Source: Lachnospiraceae bacterium (lineage in GTDB: Bacteria; Bacillota; Clostridia; Lachnospirales; Lachnospiraceae). From it: 64,000 nucleotides of DNA. Shown here piece after piece: positions 9,586 through 17,895 of this stretch. Each line of letters starts with the position of its first letter. Positions within the stretch are counted from its first letter, which is position 1. The position numbers were made by a program, and so were the translations under genes. The DNA is taken from the NCBI GenBank assembly GCA_016291405.1, contig JAEEXG010000004.1:34891-98890 (forward strand), read 5' to 3'. Under the pieces are notes generated by a model. It made no database searches. It was not told the DNA's origin and was given only the letters and a program-made list of their open reading frames with translations.

Positions 9586-10794
9586 ATGAAAGAAAAAAAG
9601 TGGATAAAACTACGACACATTATCATATCGGCTATCGCCTATCCAATCGTGTGGGCGATGACTGTCCTAAAATATCACGTTAAATTTGAACGCTTTAAGG
9701 AAGCTAAGAAGCGTAAATTCTTAATTCTTTACAATCACCAGACAGCATACGATCAATTCTTTATAGGGCTTACCTTTGTGCGCCCGGTTTACTATCTTGC
9801 AACGGAAGATATTTTTTCCATGGGCTTTTTATCAAAGCTTCTTCGCTTTGCCGTTGCGCCTATTCCCATTAAAAAACAAACTTCAGATTTAAATGCCGTA
9901 AAGCTTTGCATAAAAGTTGCAAACGAAGGCGGAAACATAGCCATTGCACCGGAAGGTCAAAGAACTTATTCAGGCGTCACCACATACATTAATTCGGCCA
10001 TTGTGACCCTTGCAAAGAAAATAAACCTTCCAATCGCTTTCTTTAAAATCGAAGGAGGCTACGGCGTGCAGCCTCGCTGGAGCGATGGCATAAGAAAAGG
10101 TAAGCTTACTGCAAAGGTATCTAAAATCGTTGAGCCTGAAGAGTTTAATGCTCTTTCAAAAGAAGAGCTTTACGACCTTATCTGTAAAGAACTGTACGTA
10201 AACGAAGCAAATTCAGAAGAGAGTTATAAATCAAAGAAACCTGCGGAATACCTGGAAAGAGCGGTTTATTATTGCCCTAAATGCGGCCTTTCAACATTTA
10301 TAAGCCACAAAGATACAATAAGTTGTCTTACATGCCAAAAGACTATTAGATACACGGATAAAAAGAAACTTGAAGGTGTAAATGAGCCCTTTGAATATGA
10401 GTACGTGCTTGATTGGATAAAGGCTCAGGAAAAGTACGTAAACACCCTTGATTTAACAAAAGAAACGGATTCATGTCTTTACCAAGAAGCGGCGGACTTT
10501 TATAAGGTAATCGTTTATAAAAGAAAAGAACTTATTAAAAAGGGCGCAAACGTTTCTTTGTACCCTGATAAAATAATAGTTAAAACAGGAGAAAATGAAG
10601 AGGAAACATTTTCTTTTGACGAAATTAAAGCGGTTACGGTCCTTGGAAAGAACAAGCTAAACATTTATAAAGACAAAGACATTTTCCAACTTAAACCTTC
10701 AAAATCCTTTAACGCGGTTAAGTATGTAAACATTTTTCATAGATACAAAAACATAAGGACGGGTAAAGAAAATGACGAATTTTTGGGATTATAG
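9586..10794 (+). CDS. 1-acylglycerol-3-phosphate acyltransferase (PlsC-like) with zinc ribbon and PH-like tail
   Basis: A 402-residue protein. The N-terminal acyltransferase domain carries the catalytic NHQTAYD (Asn50, His51, Asp56) and the PEGQRT substrate motif (about 122-127), with a hydrophobic anchor at about 10-28. After residue 220 it carries a four-cysteine zinc ribbon (CPKCG and CLTCQ) and then a beta-rich PH-like segment. Standard PlsC proteins end near 240 residues, so the tail is an addition. I chose the ATG at 9586, with GGGG upstream; an in-frame extension to 9508 has no ribosome site. It overlaps the next gene by 23 bp. Confidence 0.8.
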   Translation: MKEKKWIKLRHIIISAIAYPIVWAMTVLKYHVKFERFKEAKKRKFLILYNHQTAYDQFFIGLTFVRPVYYLATEDIFSMGFLSKLLRFAVAPIPIKKQTSDLNAVKLCIKVANEGGNIAIAPEGQRTYSGVTTYINSAIVTLAKKINLPIAFFKIEGGYGVQPRWSDGIRKGKLTAKVSKIVEPEEFNALSKEELYDLICKELYVNEANSEESYKSKKPAEYLERAVYYCPKCGLSTFISHKDTISCLTCQKTIRYTDKKKLEGVNEPFEYEYVLDWIKAQEKYVNTLDLTKETDSCLYQEAADFYKVIVYKRKELIKKGANVSLYPDKIIVKTGENEEETFSFDEIKAVTVLGKNKLNIYKDKDIFQLKPSKSFNAVKYVNIFHRYKNIRTGKENDEFLGL

Positions 10795-12151
10795 CGTTTG
10801 GGGAGGTGTACTTCTTCCTGCAATACTTTTAATCGGACTCTTAGCCGGACATTCCCTTAAAAGGTCAATTAAAGGCTTAAGAGATTCCCTCATTCCCACA
10901 TCCGTTATAGGCGGCGGACTACTGCTTATTTTTTCAGTAATCTACAAGCTTATATTCGGGACCAATTTCTTTGAAGAGCCCTGGTTTGGGGTAGACGGAG
11001 TTGCTTCTTTGGAAGTGCTTACCTACCACACATTGGCCCTTGGATTTGTGGCCTCTGCTTTAAAGAAAAACAAAGATAAGGGAAATAAGGAAAGGGCTAA
11101 AGAAATCTTTAACACCGGTGTTACCACGGTTTCTACTTACTTGCTTCAAGGAATAGTGGGACTTGGGCTCACGATTTTGGTGGGATTCTTTATTAAAGAC
11201 ATTTTCAAGGCAGCAGGACTTTTGCTTCCCTTCGGATACGGACAGGGCACAGGCCAGGCGCTAAACTACGGCACCATTTATGAGACTGGGCATGGTTTCT
11301 TTGGAGGTAAAAGCTTTGGCTTATCAATTGCGGCTCTTGGCTTTATAAGCGCCGGAATCGGAGGCGTGGTGCACTTAATCCTCCTTAAAAAGAAGGGAGA
11401 GATAAGTGTAAAGAAAACGGGAGAAAAGAAGATTTCATACGCTGACATTCAGGATGAAAACGAAATTCCCATGCAGGAAAGCCTTGATAAAATCACGGTT
11501 CAGGTGGCATTTACGGTTAGCGCTTATATAATTGCTTACATGATAATGGGAGCCCTTGGAAGACTGGTTCCTTCAATGAAAGCGGTTATTTACGGATTTA
11601 ACTTTTTGCTTGGCGTTTTATCGGGCATTTTGGTTAAGACCATTCTTAACTTCCTTAGAAAGAAAAAGATTATTCACAGAGAATATTTAAATAACTTCCT
11701 TTTAACCCGTATTTCAAATTTCTTTTTTGACATCATGGTGGTTGCGGGAATTGCGGCAATAAGAATCGAAGTTATAAAGCGTTATGGATTGCTTCTTTTA
11801 ATCCTTGGTATTATAGGTGCAATCATTACATATCTTTATAATAAGTTTGTGGCAAATAAGTTATTTAAAAACTACGTTAACGAGCAGTTCCTTATGATGT
11901 TTGGAATGCTTACGGGAACGGCAAGTACAGGTATTATTTTACTTCGTGAAATAGACCCTGAGTTTGAAACACCGGCTGCGGATAACATGGTATATCAAAA
12001 CTTCCCGGCTATTGTATTCGGCCTTCCAATGATGTTTTTAGCGCTCCTTGCTCCCACAAAGCCTGAGCTTACGCTTGGTATTCTGGCAGCCTTCTTTATA
12101 GTCATGAACATAATCTTATTCAGAAGCTATATATTTAAAAAGAAACAGTAA
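10772..12151 (+). CDS. sodium/glutamate symporter family protein (GltS-like)
   Basis: A 459-residue membrane protein with about twelve hydrophobic segments in two halves. The re-entrant loop motif GYGQGTGQALNYGTIYE matches the position of the GltS signature, and a second loop (MFGMLTGTASTGIILLRE) has the expected mirrored placement. GltS carriers move glutamate with sodium, but the exact amino acid here is inference. It overlaps the acyltransferase gene by 23 bp, so the two are translationally coupled. A strong terminator follows. Confidence 0.8.
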   Translation: MTNFWDYSVWGGVLLPAILLIGLLAGHSLKRSIKGLRDSLIPTSVIGGGLLLIFSVIYKLIFGTNFFEEPWFGVDGVASLEVLTYHTLALGFVASALKKNKDKGNKERAKEIFNTGVTTVSTYLLQGIVGLGLTILVGFFIKDIFKAAGLLLPFGYGQGTGQALNYGTIYETGHGFFGGKSFGLSIAALGFISAGIGGVVHLILLKKKGEISVKKTGEKKISYADIQDENEIPMQESLDKITVQVAFTVSAYIIAYMIMGALGRLVPSMKAVIYGFNFLLGVLSGILVKTILNFLRKKKIIHREYLNNFLLTRISNFFFDIMVVAGIAAIRIEVIKRYGLLLLILGIIGAIITYLYNKFVANKLFKNYVNEQFLMMFGMLTGTASTGIILLREIDPEFETPAADNMVYQNFPAIVFGLPMMFLALLAPTKPELTLGILAAFFIVMNIILFRSYIFKKKQ

Positions 12152-12165
12152 TTTAGGCACAAACA

Positions 12166-12200
12166 AAAGGGCCGGTGATTCCTCACCGGCCCTTTCTTTA
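12166..12200. terminator. bidirectional intrinsic terminator
   Basis: AAAGGGCCGGTGA (12166-12178) pairs with TCACCGGCCCTTT (12183-12195) around TTCC, with flanking A and T tracts. It serves the symporter gene and the converging chemoreceptor gene. Confidence 0.9.
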
Positions 12201-12220
12201 AAATTGGCTTATGGTAGTAC

Positions 12221-14686
12221 TTATAACTTAAACTTAGCAATGATATCGTTAAGAGTTGAAACTGCTTTCTTACATTCGCTAACCTTTTCAATGGAGTCTG
12301 TGGAATCGTTAACCATGTTGGTGGTCTTTTCTGCGATATCCGTAACCCCGATTGAAGATTCGTTAACTGTTGAATCGATACCGCTGATAGCATCAACGAT
12401 TGTCTCGATTTCTCTGTTAAGAGCTTCAATGCTTTCTTTAATATCACCCATGCTTGCGCCGAAGGTGTTGGCGTCGTTTCTGTACTGTTCGGATACTTTT
12501 CCGAATTCCTGGTAGTCAGCCAATACGTTGGTTTCAAGGAAGGATGTGGTCTCTGTCAAGCATTCTGACATCTTACCAACTGCTGAATTAACTTCATCAA
12601 CGATGTTGCTGATGTCGCCTACAGCTTCTGATGTCTGAGTTGCAAGATTACTGATTTCTGTAGCAACAACCGCAAATCCCTTACCTGCTTCACCTGCTCT
12701 TGCAGCTTCGATTGAAGCGTTCAATGCAAGCAAGCTTGTCTGTGAAGAAATTGCCATGATTGTGCCTGTAAGTTCATTAATCTTGTTAACTGCCTGTGAT
12801 GCAACGATTGCATCTTCAGACTTAACTTTAACAGATTCGTAAATATTGATTGTCTTCTGGCTTGCGGTTTCGGTTGTAGCAGCAAGCTGTGAAGCACGAT
12901 CCGAAACTTCTCTTGAAAGAGATGTTCCTTCGTCTGCGAGTTTTCCGATACCCTTTGCATTTTCCTGAACATTGCCCACGTTCTCACTGATAGTGGTGGT
13001 GGTAGCAGCGGTTTCTTCCATGCCGGCTGCAAGTTCTTCTGTGGTAGCGGAGTTATCTTCACAAATCGAACCGATGGTATCGATAGTGGTCTTTAACTGA
13101 TTTACATTGTCATCAATGCTGTTTCCTGCATCATTGATAGAAGAAACAACTTCTTTAAGTGAAGCGATCATTCTTTCAACGGCCTTAGCCATTGTGCCGA
13201 CTTCATCATTCTGTTTGGCAAGCTTGTCACAAACATCGTCTCTTGTAAAGTCGAAGTTTGCAGTCTTGTTGATAACGGGTACCATCTGTGAAAGTCCCTT
13301 TAATGAGAAGGTTGTAACAAATACAACTATCAAGAGGGCAACTATTACACAAAGAACACCGTAGATAATCAAGGATGTCTTCATGCTGTCAACGGATGCA
13401 AGCATTACGTCTCTGTCAGCGGTAACAACGATAATGTTTCCTGCGCTTGTGAATGCATAGCCCGCAACTTTCTGAGCACCCTTATAAAGGTAAGTAACAG
13501 CACCGTTAGGAACGCTCTGACCTGCTTTAAGCTTTTCAACGATACCTGTAACAGCTGCGTTTTCAACAGGGTTACCGATCTTTGCAGGATCTGTATGATA
13601 AAGCATTGTTCCTTCGGGAGATACCATGTATGCGTATGATCCCTTAACGCCTGTAATTTCAATTCTGCCGATAAGTTCGCTGTAGTCGATCTTAATAAGC
13701 TTATCGTAGTCGGCTGTAACAAGTACGATGTTTCCTGTATCAGTAAATGAATAACCTGCTAATTTTAAAGCTCCCTTATATTCGTAGATGCAATATCCAT
13801 CGGAAACACTCTTACCTGCCTGAAGGTCTGCAACGATACCTTTAACAGCTGCATTTTCAACAGGGCTTCCGATCTTATCGGGATTTGTGTGCCAAAGCAT
13901 TGTGCCGTCGGGAGATACCATGTATGCGTATGAGCCTTCAACACCGTCGATTGTGATGTTTCCAAGAAGAGTGTCGTAGTCAATCTTCATAAACTCTTCG
14001 TATCCGGCTGTAACGATTACAATGTTTCCGTCTCTTGTAAATGAATAACCGGCAAGCTTTGTAGCTCCTTTAAATTCATATAAAACAGCGCCGTCTTCAA
14101 CGGTCTTACCTGCCTGAAGGTCTGCAACGATACCTTTAACAGCTGCATTTTCAACAGGGTTACCAATCTTTTCGGGAGTGGTATGCCAAAGCATGGTTCC
14201 TGTAGGAGATACCATGTAAGCATAAGAACCGTCTACCTTTTCAATAACAAGGTCGCCTAAAACTTCATCGATTTTTGCATAGTCAAGGCTTCCTGAATAT
14301 CTCTGGATTGAATCCATAGCTCTTGCTGCTTCCTGTGCAAGGTTCAAAGCGTAGTTTTTGTAAACTTCTTCGCCGAACTCTCTTGAGAAGTTAATTGAGA
14401 TAGCAGCTTCCTGCGCAAGGTTCATTGCGTATCCGCCGTAAGCCTGTTCACCAAACTTTGTTGCAAAGTCAACGCCGATTGCGGATTCTTCAGCAAGGTT
14501 CTGTGCGTAGTTTAAATAGGTTGTCTCTAATGTTTTAGAGGATCTTGATACTGCCGCCATAACAAGCACTAAGATTGTGATAAGCACAATAGCACTTGAA
14601 ATGAGGGTGATTCTGGTACTCAAGCTAGAGAAAAAACTCTGTTTTCCTGAAGCATTCGGTGTTTTTTCCTTTTTGGGGGTTGCCAT
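12221..14686 (-). CDS. methyl-accepting chemotaxis protein with three tandem Cache-like repeats
   Basis: An 821-residue chemoreceptor. TM1 is at about 26-46. An extracellular region to about 435 holds three short 26-residue repeats ([10 protein letters not shown] at 59, [10 protein letters not shown] at 85, [10 protein letters not shown] at 111). These are followed by three 98-residue Cache-like repeats starting at about 153, 251 and 349, each opening GSYAYMVSP and carrying GTML(W/Y)HT and [12 protein letters not shown] motifs. TM2 is at about 440-465, then HAMP and the signalling coil with the conserved hairpin [20 protein letters not shown]. Repeats 1 and 2 share a 55-bp identical DNA stretch 294 bp apart, so the duplication is recent. 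The ligand is unknown. Confidence 0.93.
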   Translation of the reverse strand: MATPKKEKTPNASGKQSFFSSLSTRITLISSAIVLITILVLVMAAVSRSSKTLETTYLNYAQNLAEESAIGVDFATKFGEQAYGGYAMNLAQEAAISINFSREFGEEVYKNYALNLAQEAARAMDSIQRYSGSLDYAKIDEVLGDLVIEKVDGSYAYMVSPTGTMLWHTTPEKIGNPVENAAVKGIVADLQAGKTVEDGAVLYEFKGATKLAGYSFTRDGNIVIVTAGYEEFMKIDYDTLLGNITIDGVEGSYAYMVSPDGTMLWHTNPDKIGSPVENAAVKGIVADLQAGKSVSDGYCIYEYKGALKLAGYSFTDTGNIVLVTADYDKLIKIDYSELIGRIEITGVKGSYAYMVSPEGTMLYHTDPAKIGNPVENAAVTGIVEKLKAGQSVPNGAVTYLYKGAQKVAGYAFTSAGNIIVVTADRDVMLASVDSMKTSLIIYGVLCVIVALLIVVFVTTFSLKGLSQMVPVINKTANFDFTRDDVCDKLAKQNDEVGTMAKAVERMIASLKEVVSSINDAGNSIDDNVNQLKTTIDTIGSICEDNSATTEELAAGMEETAATTTTISENVGNVQENAKGIGKLADEGTSLSREVSDRASQLAATTETASQKTINIYESVKVKSEDAIVASQAVNKINELTGTIMAISSQTSLLALNASIEAARAGEAGKGFAVVATEISNLATQTSEAVGDISNIVDEVNSAVGKMSECLTETTSFLETNVLADYQEFGKVSEQYRNDANTFGASMGDIKESIEALNREIETIVDAISGIDSTVNESSIGVTDIAEKTTNMVNDSTDSIEKVSECKKAVSTLNDIIAKFKL

Positions 14687-15140
14687 AAGCCATTGTCTCC
14701 TTCAATATAGAAATAGTTTTTTGAATACCGTGCCGGCTATAGAATGCTCAATTCCCACAAATCTCGACCTTAGACCGATTTAATCCGATGGGCATCTAAA
14801 AAAGCAGACACTTTTCAGTATTTACCAATATAAACAGAATAGACAAGCCCTGTTATACAAGAATTAACAAAAAACTAGAGTATATGTAGGGAAAACTGTT
14901 TTTTTTTGGGGCACATGTGTCATTTTTTAAAAATTTTCTATTCATTACAGGAGAAAAGAAACTGTGTTACGTCGCATAGTTTCTTAATTACGCGGAAACA
15001 TTTCGCGTTAGCATAAGGTAATTTAAAAATTTCATGGGGATTATATTGCTTTTGATAATTGCCATATGATAGAATAAAAAAGATGAAGGCTTTTAGGGCT
15101 TTCTTCTTATAATTACAGCAAAAACTAAAGGAGGAAGAGT
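14687..15140. promoter_or_regulatory. 454-bp divergent intergenic region with reverse-rubrerythrin promoter
   Basis: AT-rich and noncoding. Toward the rubrerythrin gene, TTGCTT (15046-15051), an 18-bp spacer and TAGAAT (15070-15075) with extended TG form a plausible promoter. An inverted repeat with arms ACGCGGAA and TTTCGCGT around ACA (about 14992-15010) lies about 40 bp upstream and could be an operator. I saw no convincing flagellar-sigma promoter for the chemoreceptor on the other strand. Confidence 0.5.
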
Positions 15141-15728
15141 ATGGCAAAATATGTATGTCCTGTATGCGGTTACATTCACGAGGGAGATGAACCCCCGAAG
15201 GAGTGCCCTGTATGTCACGTAAGCGGAGAAAAGTTTACAAAGGTTGAAGGCGAGATCAAGCTTGCCGCCGAGCACGAATTCGGAATTTATGAAAAGACAG
15301 TTAAAAACAATCCTGATATTTCTAAGGAAGATAAGGAATATATCTTTGAACAGTTAAAAGCAAACTTTAACGGAGAATGCTCAGAAGTAGGAATGTATCT
15401 TTGCATGGCACGTGTGGCTCACAGAGAAGGCTATCCCGAAATCGGTCTTTACTGGGAAAAGGCAGCCTACGAAGAAGCAGAGCATGCAGCCAAGTTTGCA
15501 GAGCTTTTAGGCTCCGACTTAGAAGGCAACATGACTTCTTCCACAAAGAAGAACTTAGCATGGAGAGTAGACTGTGAATTCGGCGCCACCCAAGGCAAAT
15601 TCGACCTCGCAGCCTGCGCAAAGAAAAATAACCTTGACGCCATCCACGACACCGTTCACGAAATGGCCCGCGATGAAGCTCGCCACGGTAAGGCACTCAA
15701 AGGATTCTTAGACAGATACTTTAAATAA
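15141..15728 (+). CDS. reverse rubrerythrin (rubredoxin-first diiron peroxidase)
   Basis: A 195-residue protein with an N-terminal rubredoxin-like knuckle (CPVCG at about 6-10 and CPVCH at about 22-26) followed by a ferritin-like four-helix diiron domain with EEAEHAAKF and ARDEARHGKAL carrying Glu/His ligands. This domain order is the reverse of classical rubrerythrin. Such proteins reduce hydrogen peroxide, and in some cases oxygen, using NADH-derived electrons in Clostridia, protecting anaerobes from oxygen. AAAGGAGG precedes the ATG. It is a single-gene unit with its own promoter and terminator. Confidence 0.92.
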   Translation: MAKYVCPVCGYIHEGDEPPKECPVCHVSGEKFTKVEGEIKLAAEHEFGIYEKTVKNNPDISKEDKEYIFEQLKANFNGECSEVGMYLCMARVAHREGYPEIGLYWEKAAYEEAEHAAKFAELLGSDLEGNMTSSTKKNLAWRVDCEFGATQGKFDLAACAKKNNLDAIHDTVHEMARDEARHGKALKGFLDRYFK

Positions 15729-15747
15729 AATAGATAATTAATTTAGG

Positions 15748-15772
15748 GGCACCGGTTTCCGGTGCCTTTTAT
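15748..15772 (+). terminator. intrinsic terminator after reverse rubrerythrin
   Basis: GGCACCGG (15748-15755) pairs with CCGGTGCC (15759-15766) around TTT, followed by TTTTATTTC. Confidence 0.88.
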
Positions 15773-15847
15773 TTCGCCAGAAGAATATACAATTTAAACA
15801 ATATACTGAAAATAGACAAATTAACTAAAAATTATCTGAAAATAGTA

Positions 15848-15876
15848 TTGACACCTGGTACTTTAGGGTGTATATT
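15848..15876 (+). promoter_or_regulatory. strong sigma-A promoter of the riboswitch RNA
   Basis: TTGACA (15848-15853), a 17-bp spacer and TATATT (15871-15876). Transcription should begin near 15883, about 20 nt before the c-di-GMP aptamer core. Confidence 0.88.
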
Positions 15877-15892
15877 TGCTATACCAAGACGG

Positions 15893-16024
15893 ACTTAGTA
15901 TTGGCAAACCAATCGCAAGGTTGGGACGCAAAGCTATAGGGCCTCATAAGAGGAACCCAAACGAGGTACCATCTTACTCGTGTTTTACGGGGGACAGAGA
16001 CGATGAGGTAGCCAGTTGCCGAAA
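15893..16024 (+). ncRNA. cyclic di-GMP-I (GEMM-I) riboswitch aptamer with enlarged P2
   Basis: The GEMM-I core is clear. GGCAA (15903-15907) closes with TTGCC (16016-16020). The P1b hairpin CCAATC-GCAA-GGTTGG has the conserved GNRA tetraloop. GGGACGCAAAGC follows, and GGTAGCCAGTTGCC forms the 3' side. P2 is GCCTCAT paired with ATGAGGT, but about 55 nt are inserted in its loop, itself foldable through ACGAG and CTCGT. The ligand, bis-(3'-5')-cyclic dimeric GMP, follows from established knowledge of the family. The direction of control (on or off) is not evident. Confidence 0.87.
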
Positions 16025-16322
16025 CTTTAGGGCACATTGAAAAGTTGAGAGCGTAGTCGGTGCGTACCTGTCACTAGGTGAAGAGGCGCGGCTGAACTCG
16101 AAAGTGAAAGCTTTCATGAGTATGGATAATACGAACAAGGTGAGTATACAAGTAGAAGGAAGTGGAGCGGCTCGCATACCGAAGATGTGAGTGCAAAAGA
16201 GTTTCTTTTGCGGTAGCGTTGCTACGGGAGATGATTCAATGAGAGCGTTAAAGGGTTGAATGCGGTAATGATTTTACTGCAGAGTCCAGCGATACAGTCG
16301 TCTTAAATATCTTTTTATATAG
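16025..16322 (+). ncRNA. unclassified hairpin-rich RNA between the c-di-GMP aptamer and the terminator
   Basis: About 300 nt without a usual gene, far longer than a normal expression platform. Local helices can be read in series: AACTTT/AAAGTT, ACCT/AGGT, GTGAAAG/CTTTCAT inside ACTC/GAGT, GTAT/ATAC, CTCGCAT/ATGTGAG, GCAAAAGA/TCTTTTGC, GTAGC/GCTAC, ATTCAA/TTGAAT and TGCGGTAA/TTTACTGCA. I could not match it to a known family (group I intron, lysine riboswitch, SRP RNA, RNase P and tmRNA were considered). It also contains a 24-codon open frame at 16116-16190. Confidence 0.55.
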
Positions 16323-16357
16323 GGAAGTCGAATCGCATTGATTCGGCTTCCTTCTTG
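16323..16357 (+). terminator. intrinsic terminator of the riboswitch RNA
   Basis: GGAAGTCGAATC (16323-16334) pairs with GATTCGGCTTCC (16340-16351) with one T-G pair around GCATT, followed by TTCTTGTT. It stands between the riboswitch and the zinc-ribbon gene and could be the regulated element. Confidence 0.85.
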
Positions 16358-16402
16358 TTATATACTGTTTTTAAATAAAACCTATTCAGGAGGGTATGAT
16401 AG

Positions 16403-16765
16403 ATGGGATTTTTGGAGGACTTATCCGATAAGATTACAAAAGGTGGCGCAACGGTAGCACAGAAAGCGAAAGAAGTTTCTGAGATTGCCACACTTACAGC
16501 CACAGTTGAAAAAGAAAAAATCAACTTAGACAAGCTTTATATGCAGGCAGGAAAGCAGATGTATGAAGAAAAAAGAGAGATACTTGCATCAAACTTCCCT
16601 GCAAGCGTAGCTAAGATCGATGAAACAATTAAAAAGATTGAAGACGCAAGAGAAGCAATCAAGGTTGCAAAGGGAGTTGCAATTTGTCCCGGATGCGGAA
16701 AAGAGGTAGAAAGAAACGTTAGATTTTGCCCTTATTGCGGCGCTTCCATGACCATAAAACAATAA
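16403..16765 (+). CDS. zinc-ribbon protein with coiled-coil N-terminal part
   Basis: A 120-residue protein. Residues 1-90 are charged, helical and probably coiled-coil. The C-terminus is a zinc ribbon, CPGCGKEV followed by FCPYCGAS, with four Cys ligands. There is no signal peptide or membrane segment. Function is unknown; similar small zinc-ribbon proteins are common in Lachnospiraceae. AGGAGGG (about 16388-16394) supports the ATG at 16403. It lies just after the terminator of the c-di-GMP riboswitch RNA, so read-through would place it under c-di-GMP control. That is inference. Confidence 0.7.
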   Translation: MGFLEDLSDKITKGGATVAQKAKEVSEIATLTATVEKEKINLDKLYMQAGKQMYEEKREILASNFPASVAKIDETIKKIEDAREAIKVAKGVAICPGCGKEVERNVRFCPYCGASMTIKQ

Positions 16766-16803
16766 ATAATAAGTCTTTCACGATAGATTTATTCTTATTA
16801 TGA

Positions 16804-16842
16804 TGCTACAATGAAGTTGCCGAGTAATACGGCAACTTTATT
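16804..16842 (+). promoter_or_regulatory. extended -10 promoter and 5'-terminal hairpin upstream of folA
   Basis: TGCTACAAT (16804-16812) is an extended -10 box without a clear -35. The predicted start falls at a hairpin, GTTGCCG (16816-16822) with CGGCAAC (16830-16836), followed by TTTATT. The hairpin could cap and stabilise the mRNA, or act as a weak terminator for the zinc-ribbon gene. Confidence 0.5.
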
Positions 16843-16867
16843 CATTTATATAAGGAAAGAAAAACAT

Positions 16868-17347
16868 ATGATAGGGCTTATAGTTGCTTATACAAGAAAC
16901 CGTGTAATTGGTAATAAAGGTCAGATACCTTGGAGAATCAAGGGAGAACAAAGACGTTTCAGGGAGCTTACAACCGGAAACGTAGTTATTATGGGAAGAA
17001 AATCTTATGAAGAAATAGGACGCCCACTTCCCAACCGCTTTAATATCATCGTATCAAGAACGGAAAAGTATGAAGATGAGAATCTTATTACGGTTCCCTC
17101 TTTAACTGAAGCCATTGAATATGCAAAGGAAAATTTCCCTGATAAAGATATCTTCTTATCAGGCGGTGCAGGCATTTACAATGAAGGCCTTCCTTTGGCT
17201 GAAAAACTTTTTATTACAGAGATTGACGCCACCATTTTGGGAGATACATATTTTCCTGAATTTGACGAAAGCCTTTATGAAAAGACCATCGATGAGCATG
17301 TAGACGGCGATATTCCCTACACATATGTTACATACACAAAGAAATGA
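16868..17347 (+). CDS. folA: dihydrofolate reductase
   Basis: A 159-residue enzyme that reduces dihydrofolate to tetrahydrofolate with NADPH. It opens MIGLIVAYTRNRVIGNKGQ and has the W-R substrate loop (IPWRIKGEQRRF), the nucleotide-binding VIMGRKSYEEIG with PLPNRFNIIVSR, and IFLSGGAGIY near residue 100. I chose the ATG at 16868 because AAGGAAA precedes it; an in-frame extension to 16811 runs through the leader hairpin. The stop overlaps the next gene by 4 bp. No thyA is adjacent. Confidence 0.95.
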   Translation: MIGLIVAYTRNRVIGNKGQIPWRIKGEQRRFRELTTGNVVIMGRKSYEEIGRPLPNRFNIIVSRTEKYEDENLITVPSLTEAIEYAKENFPDKDIFLSGGAGIYNEGLPLAEKLFITEIDATILGDTYFPEFDESLYEKTIDEHVDGDIPYTYVTYTKK

Positions 17348-17895
17348 ACGAATTTAAGACATTTGTAGATGTTAAAGACATCGAAAAGCTAAACGAATTT
17401 TATAAAAACGGGTTTTATGCCTCGGGCGAAATGCTTGTAATGGAGAAAGAATTCGTTGAAAAGCCCGAAGGATATGTGGAAAAGTTTAAAGATTCAATGG
17501 TTGAAAAGTATGATACAGAGAATCTTACGGAATACTTAAATGCAAATGCCAAGGGCTTTAAAAAGCAGGATCCATTGGAAGACATTCTGGATGAACTTTC
17601 AAATCCTAACAGCGCAATTTACGTATTAAGAGTAAAGGGCAAAATTGCTGCCAGCGTAACCGTATGGGATAGGGACGAAGAAACCATTTCTACAGAAAAC
17701 ATTTTCTGCGTTCCAAAATACAGAGGTAAGGGCTATGCCACCAGGGTTCTTTCCGAAGCTTTGTGCGAAGCAAGAGACAGAGGCATAAAGAAGGCTCGCC
17801 TTACAGTCTACGCAAACGATACACCGGCGATTTTAATGTATCTAAAGTTTGGATACAAAATCACCAAGATTTATCAGGAGTTTATGCATGAATAA
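17344..17895 (+). CDS. GNAT-family N-acetyltransferase
   Basis: A 183-residue protein. The GNAT acetyl-CoA-binding motif A is VPKYRGKGYATRVLSEAL (about 121-138), followed by the motif B region NDTPAILMYLKFGYK. The first 90 residues are less typical and may form a substrate domain. The acceptor substrate is unknown. It overlaps folA by 4 bp (ATGA) and the greA-type gene by 8 bp, so the three are translationally coupled. Confidence 0.85.
   Translation: MNEFKTFVDVKDIEKLNEFYKNGFYASGEMLVMEKEFVEKPEGYVEKFKDSMVEKYDTENLTEYLNANAKGFKKQDPLEDILDELSNPNSAIYVLRVKGKIAASVTVWDRDEETISTENIFCVPKYRGKGYATRVLSEALCEARDRGIKKARLTVYANDTPAILMYLKFGYKITKIYQEFMHE

Noticed and set aside
14938..15147. 69-codon minus-strand open frame in the rubrerythrin upstream region
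   Set aside because: It overlaps the rubrerythrin promoter and start, has no ribosome site and shows biased Phe/Lys content typical of AT-rich noncoding DNA.
15974..16177. 67-codon open frame on the minus strand
   Set aside because: It runs antisense through the structured RNA and the riboswitch, with no promoter or ribosome site.
16080..16300. Lysine riboswitch, suggested by AGAGGCGCGG, GAGTATGG and TGGAGCGGCT...CCGAAG
   Set aside because: Spacing between these blocks is wrong, the later conserved core is missing, and no lysine gene follows.
16025..16320. Group I intron downstream of the c-di-GMP aptamer, by analogy with the known allosteric intron in Clostridioides difficile
   Set aside because: I could not find a convincing P7/P3 core or splice sites. 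A covariance-model search would decide.
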